Below, piece by piece: positions 62,414 to 64,000 of a stretch of 64,000 nucleotides of DNA (within the stretch, counting starts at the first letter, position 1; every line of letters begins with the position of its first letter). A model generated the notes under the pieces. The model did not search any database. It was not told the origin of the DNA and saw nothing but the letters and a program-made list of their open reading frames with translations. Both the position numbers and the translations under genes were made by a program. Source of the stretch: Baylisascaris procyonis (lineage: Eukaryota; Nematoda; Chromadorea; Rhabditida; Ascarididae); assembly GCA_037389465.1 (NCBI GenBank), contig JAZARR010000296.1, positions 930,001-994,000 on the forward strand, in the 5' to 3' direction.

Positions 62414-64000
62414 GTATCTCTGTTTGCCGTCTACTGCTTTTTCTTTCTTTGGCCGAACACTTCAATGAGTGAGGCCTATGAAACAATAGTGCATCCACGC
62501 AGATCGCATCTCTTCTGAATATAGAATAAACAATTTACTGCGTTAAATTATCGTTCATTGAACACATTTAACGCTGCTCTTCATTTGAATTTTTTGAACG
62601 ATGTTTAACATCTGAACTAGATGAATCTGAATGCATTTAAGCATCGAGAACTTTATTTAGATGTTGGAAAACATGATGATTACGCTTACTGCAAGTTGGC
62701 GATGCTTTTCTAATATTTTATTCAGATGGAATAACTGAATAAAAATCGCAAAATCTTGCCCTTGAAAGAAAATACTTTGCTTGTTTTTAGAAATTTATCA
62801 AAAAAAAATTTTTTTTGGATCTTTTTTTTGTTCAGTACACCTCCTATAGCGCAACTATAAGCTGAAAGTATCGCAAGGCTGATACTTTCAGCTACTCGGC
62901 TTGTGATAGCTCCTGCTCTAAGTATGAGCCCCACCTTAATTATAGGCCTTTCTCCTTTAAAAGCTGGGAGCTAAGCCCCCACTAATCAATCAAATGACCC
63001 CTTCTAAACTGTGATCCTCCACTCGATCATGACATTTCAAGAAGGCAGCTGTTTTGATCATTGCGTTTCGCTCAATGTCATCATCACTTCATTTCCAATT
63101 CGAATCATAAATGATGCAATTTCGATCAATCTTTGCATAAATACATTTATCTCTCTCATTAGATCTACGAGTTTTAAGTATATTGAATGATAAATTATTG
63201 TTAGTGGATTACCATTTTTTATTATTTAGTTTATTGTTCCTTTAAGGTATGGCTAGATAATATTTGATGAAAATGGTATTCTAATATATACTTATTTTAC
63301 AAGTGCATTTTTATTAAACTCTATCGTAAATATATTTCATATTTGCTTCAATAAATTATGAAGGAAATATTTGTTACAATTGAAAGCCCTAAAAAGCAAA
63401 AATAAAATATCTAAAGCAATATTAACACCTTTTTAAACCTGATCTGAGTGTGGTTTATAGCACTGATACGAGTAGCTGCTGAGCAGTATAGAAAGTATCA
63501 CTGCTATTCGATATACGATTAGTTTTCTTCCGCATCTTTTTGGAAAGTTAGAAGAGGAAGCTATTCAATTTGCCACTCGTTACTTTTAAATCTATAAAAT
63601 ACCTATGAAAATTCTCTTGCAAATAGTTTAATTTAAACTTCAAATATATATTAACTAAAAATTGACTGCGCTTGCGATCCTATGATCTGATATAAACCTC
63701 CTTAACGTTATATATCAAGGAAATACTCCACTCCCAACGTTCTCCTTCATCATTTAACCAGCGCTATTCCTATATAGAAATATCTTTCATTAACATCATG
63801 AAGATCCTAAGCCCTATACCTTTATTAAAACATTGTTGGCAATTTAACCAGTGGAGATAGACAGCGTGTAATAATTGCGTCCCTAACTTGAGAAGTTTTA
63901 ATTTTATCAGAAAATGATAGGAATGATTTTTAGTATTATTAATTTTAATAATTTTAAATAATGATTTAGTATTAATTTTAATAGGATCGCAAACGCAGTC
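62414..64000. other. Intron or flank after the bZIP basic-region exon
   Basis: AT-rich, with no convincing zipper-coding exon. The window ends in ATAG|GATCGCAAACGCAGTC, where an exon could begin, but too little is visible to judge. Confidence 0.5.

Noticed and set aside
63549..63590. EEEAIQFATRYF, read after RRQK as a possible start of the bZIP leucine zipper
   Set aside because: It resembles the expected EDEIAxRAAFLE only loosely, stops after 12 codons, and no convincing acceptor precedes it.

Overview
The window looks like eukaryotic nuclear DNA, most likely from a nematode. It is AT-rich, with split genes, long introns (about 0.1 to 2.7 kb), TTTCAG-type 3' splice sites and many AT, CT and poly-A simple repeats. 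Two start codons on the + strand sit 0 to 2 nt behind a TTTCAG, as expected for spliced-leader trans-splicing. The species cannot be fixed from this sequence; large introns and low gene density would fit a clade III (ascarid/spirurid) parasite, but that is inference. No rRNA, tRNA, CRISPR or bacterial-type operon was seen.

Four genes were rebuilt exon by exon, using reading-frame phase and similarity to known families. (1) On the minus strand, 24805 down to 6162, lies a 17-exon gene for DRE-1/FBXO11. It encodes a Ser/basic N-terminal region, an F-box, a long right-handed beta-helix and a C-terminal UBR zinc finger. All 16 internal exon junctions agree in phase and the reading gives 834 codons; only the 5' end is unresolved. 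(2) On the + strand, 38051-45051, lies NOP53 (GLTSCR2/PICT1), a pre-60S ribosome assembly factor that carries the exosome/Mtr4-binding motif. (3) On the + strand, 46946-53714, lies a nine-exon gene of unknown function encoding a Ser/Arg-rich protein with a C-terminal coiled coil. (4) On the + strand, from 61117 (or 56168) past the window's right edge region, lies a PAR/CES-2-type bZIP transcription factor. Its basic region is present, but its leucine zipper was not found before base 64000.

Layout: 1-6161 is mostly non-coding, with weak ORFs and the dre-1 3' UTR; 6162-24805 is dre-1; 24806-38050 is a gene-poor divergent spacer that must hold the dre-1 and NOP53 promoters; 38051-53714 holds two tandem genes; 53715-61116 is the bZIP upstream region; 61117-64000 is the bZIP body.

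The most unusual elements outside the exons are as follows. A 620-bp higher-order CATAC array fills part of the last dre-1 intron, which splits the UBR finger. Seven TGACGTCA palindromes occur, two of them in a perfect 15-bp inverted repeat. A degenerate SL1-like sequence lies in another dre-1 intron. Two candidate first exons of the bZIP gene share the same phase. Intronic G-runs tend to lie on the sense strand of the host gene.
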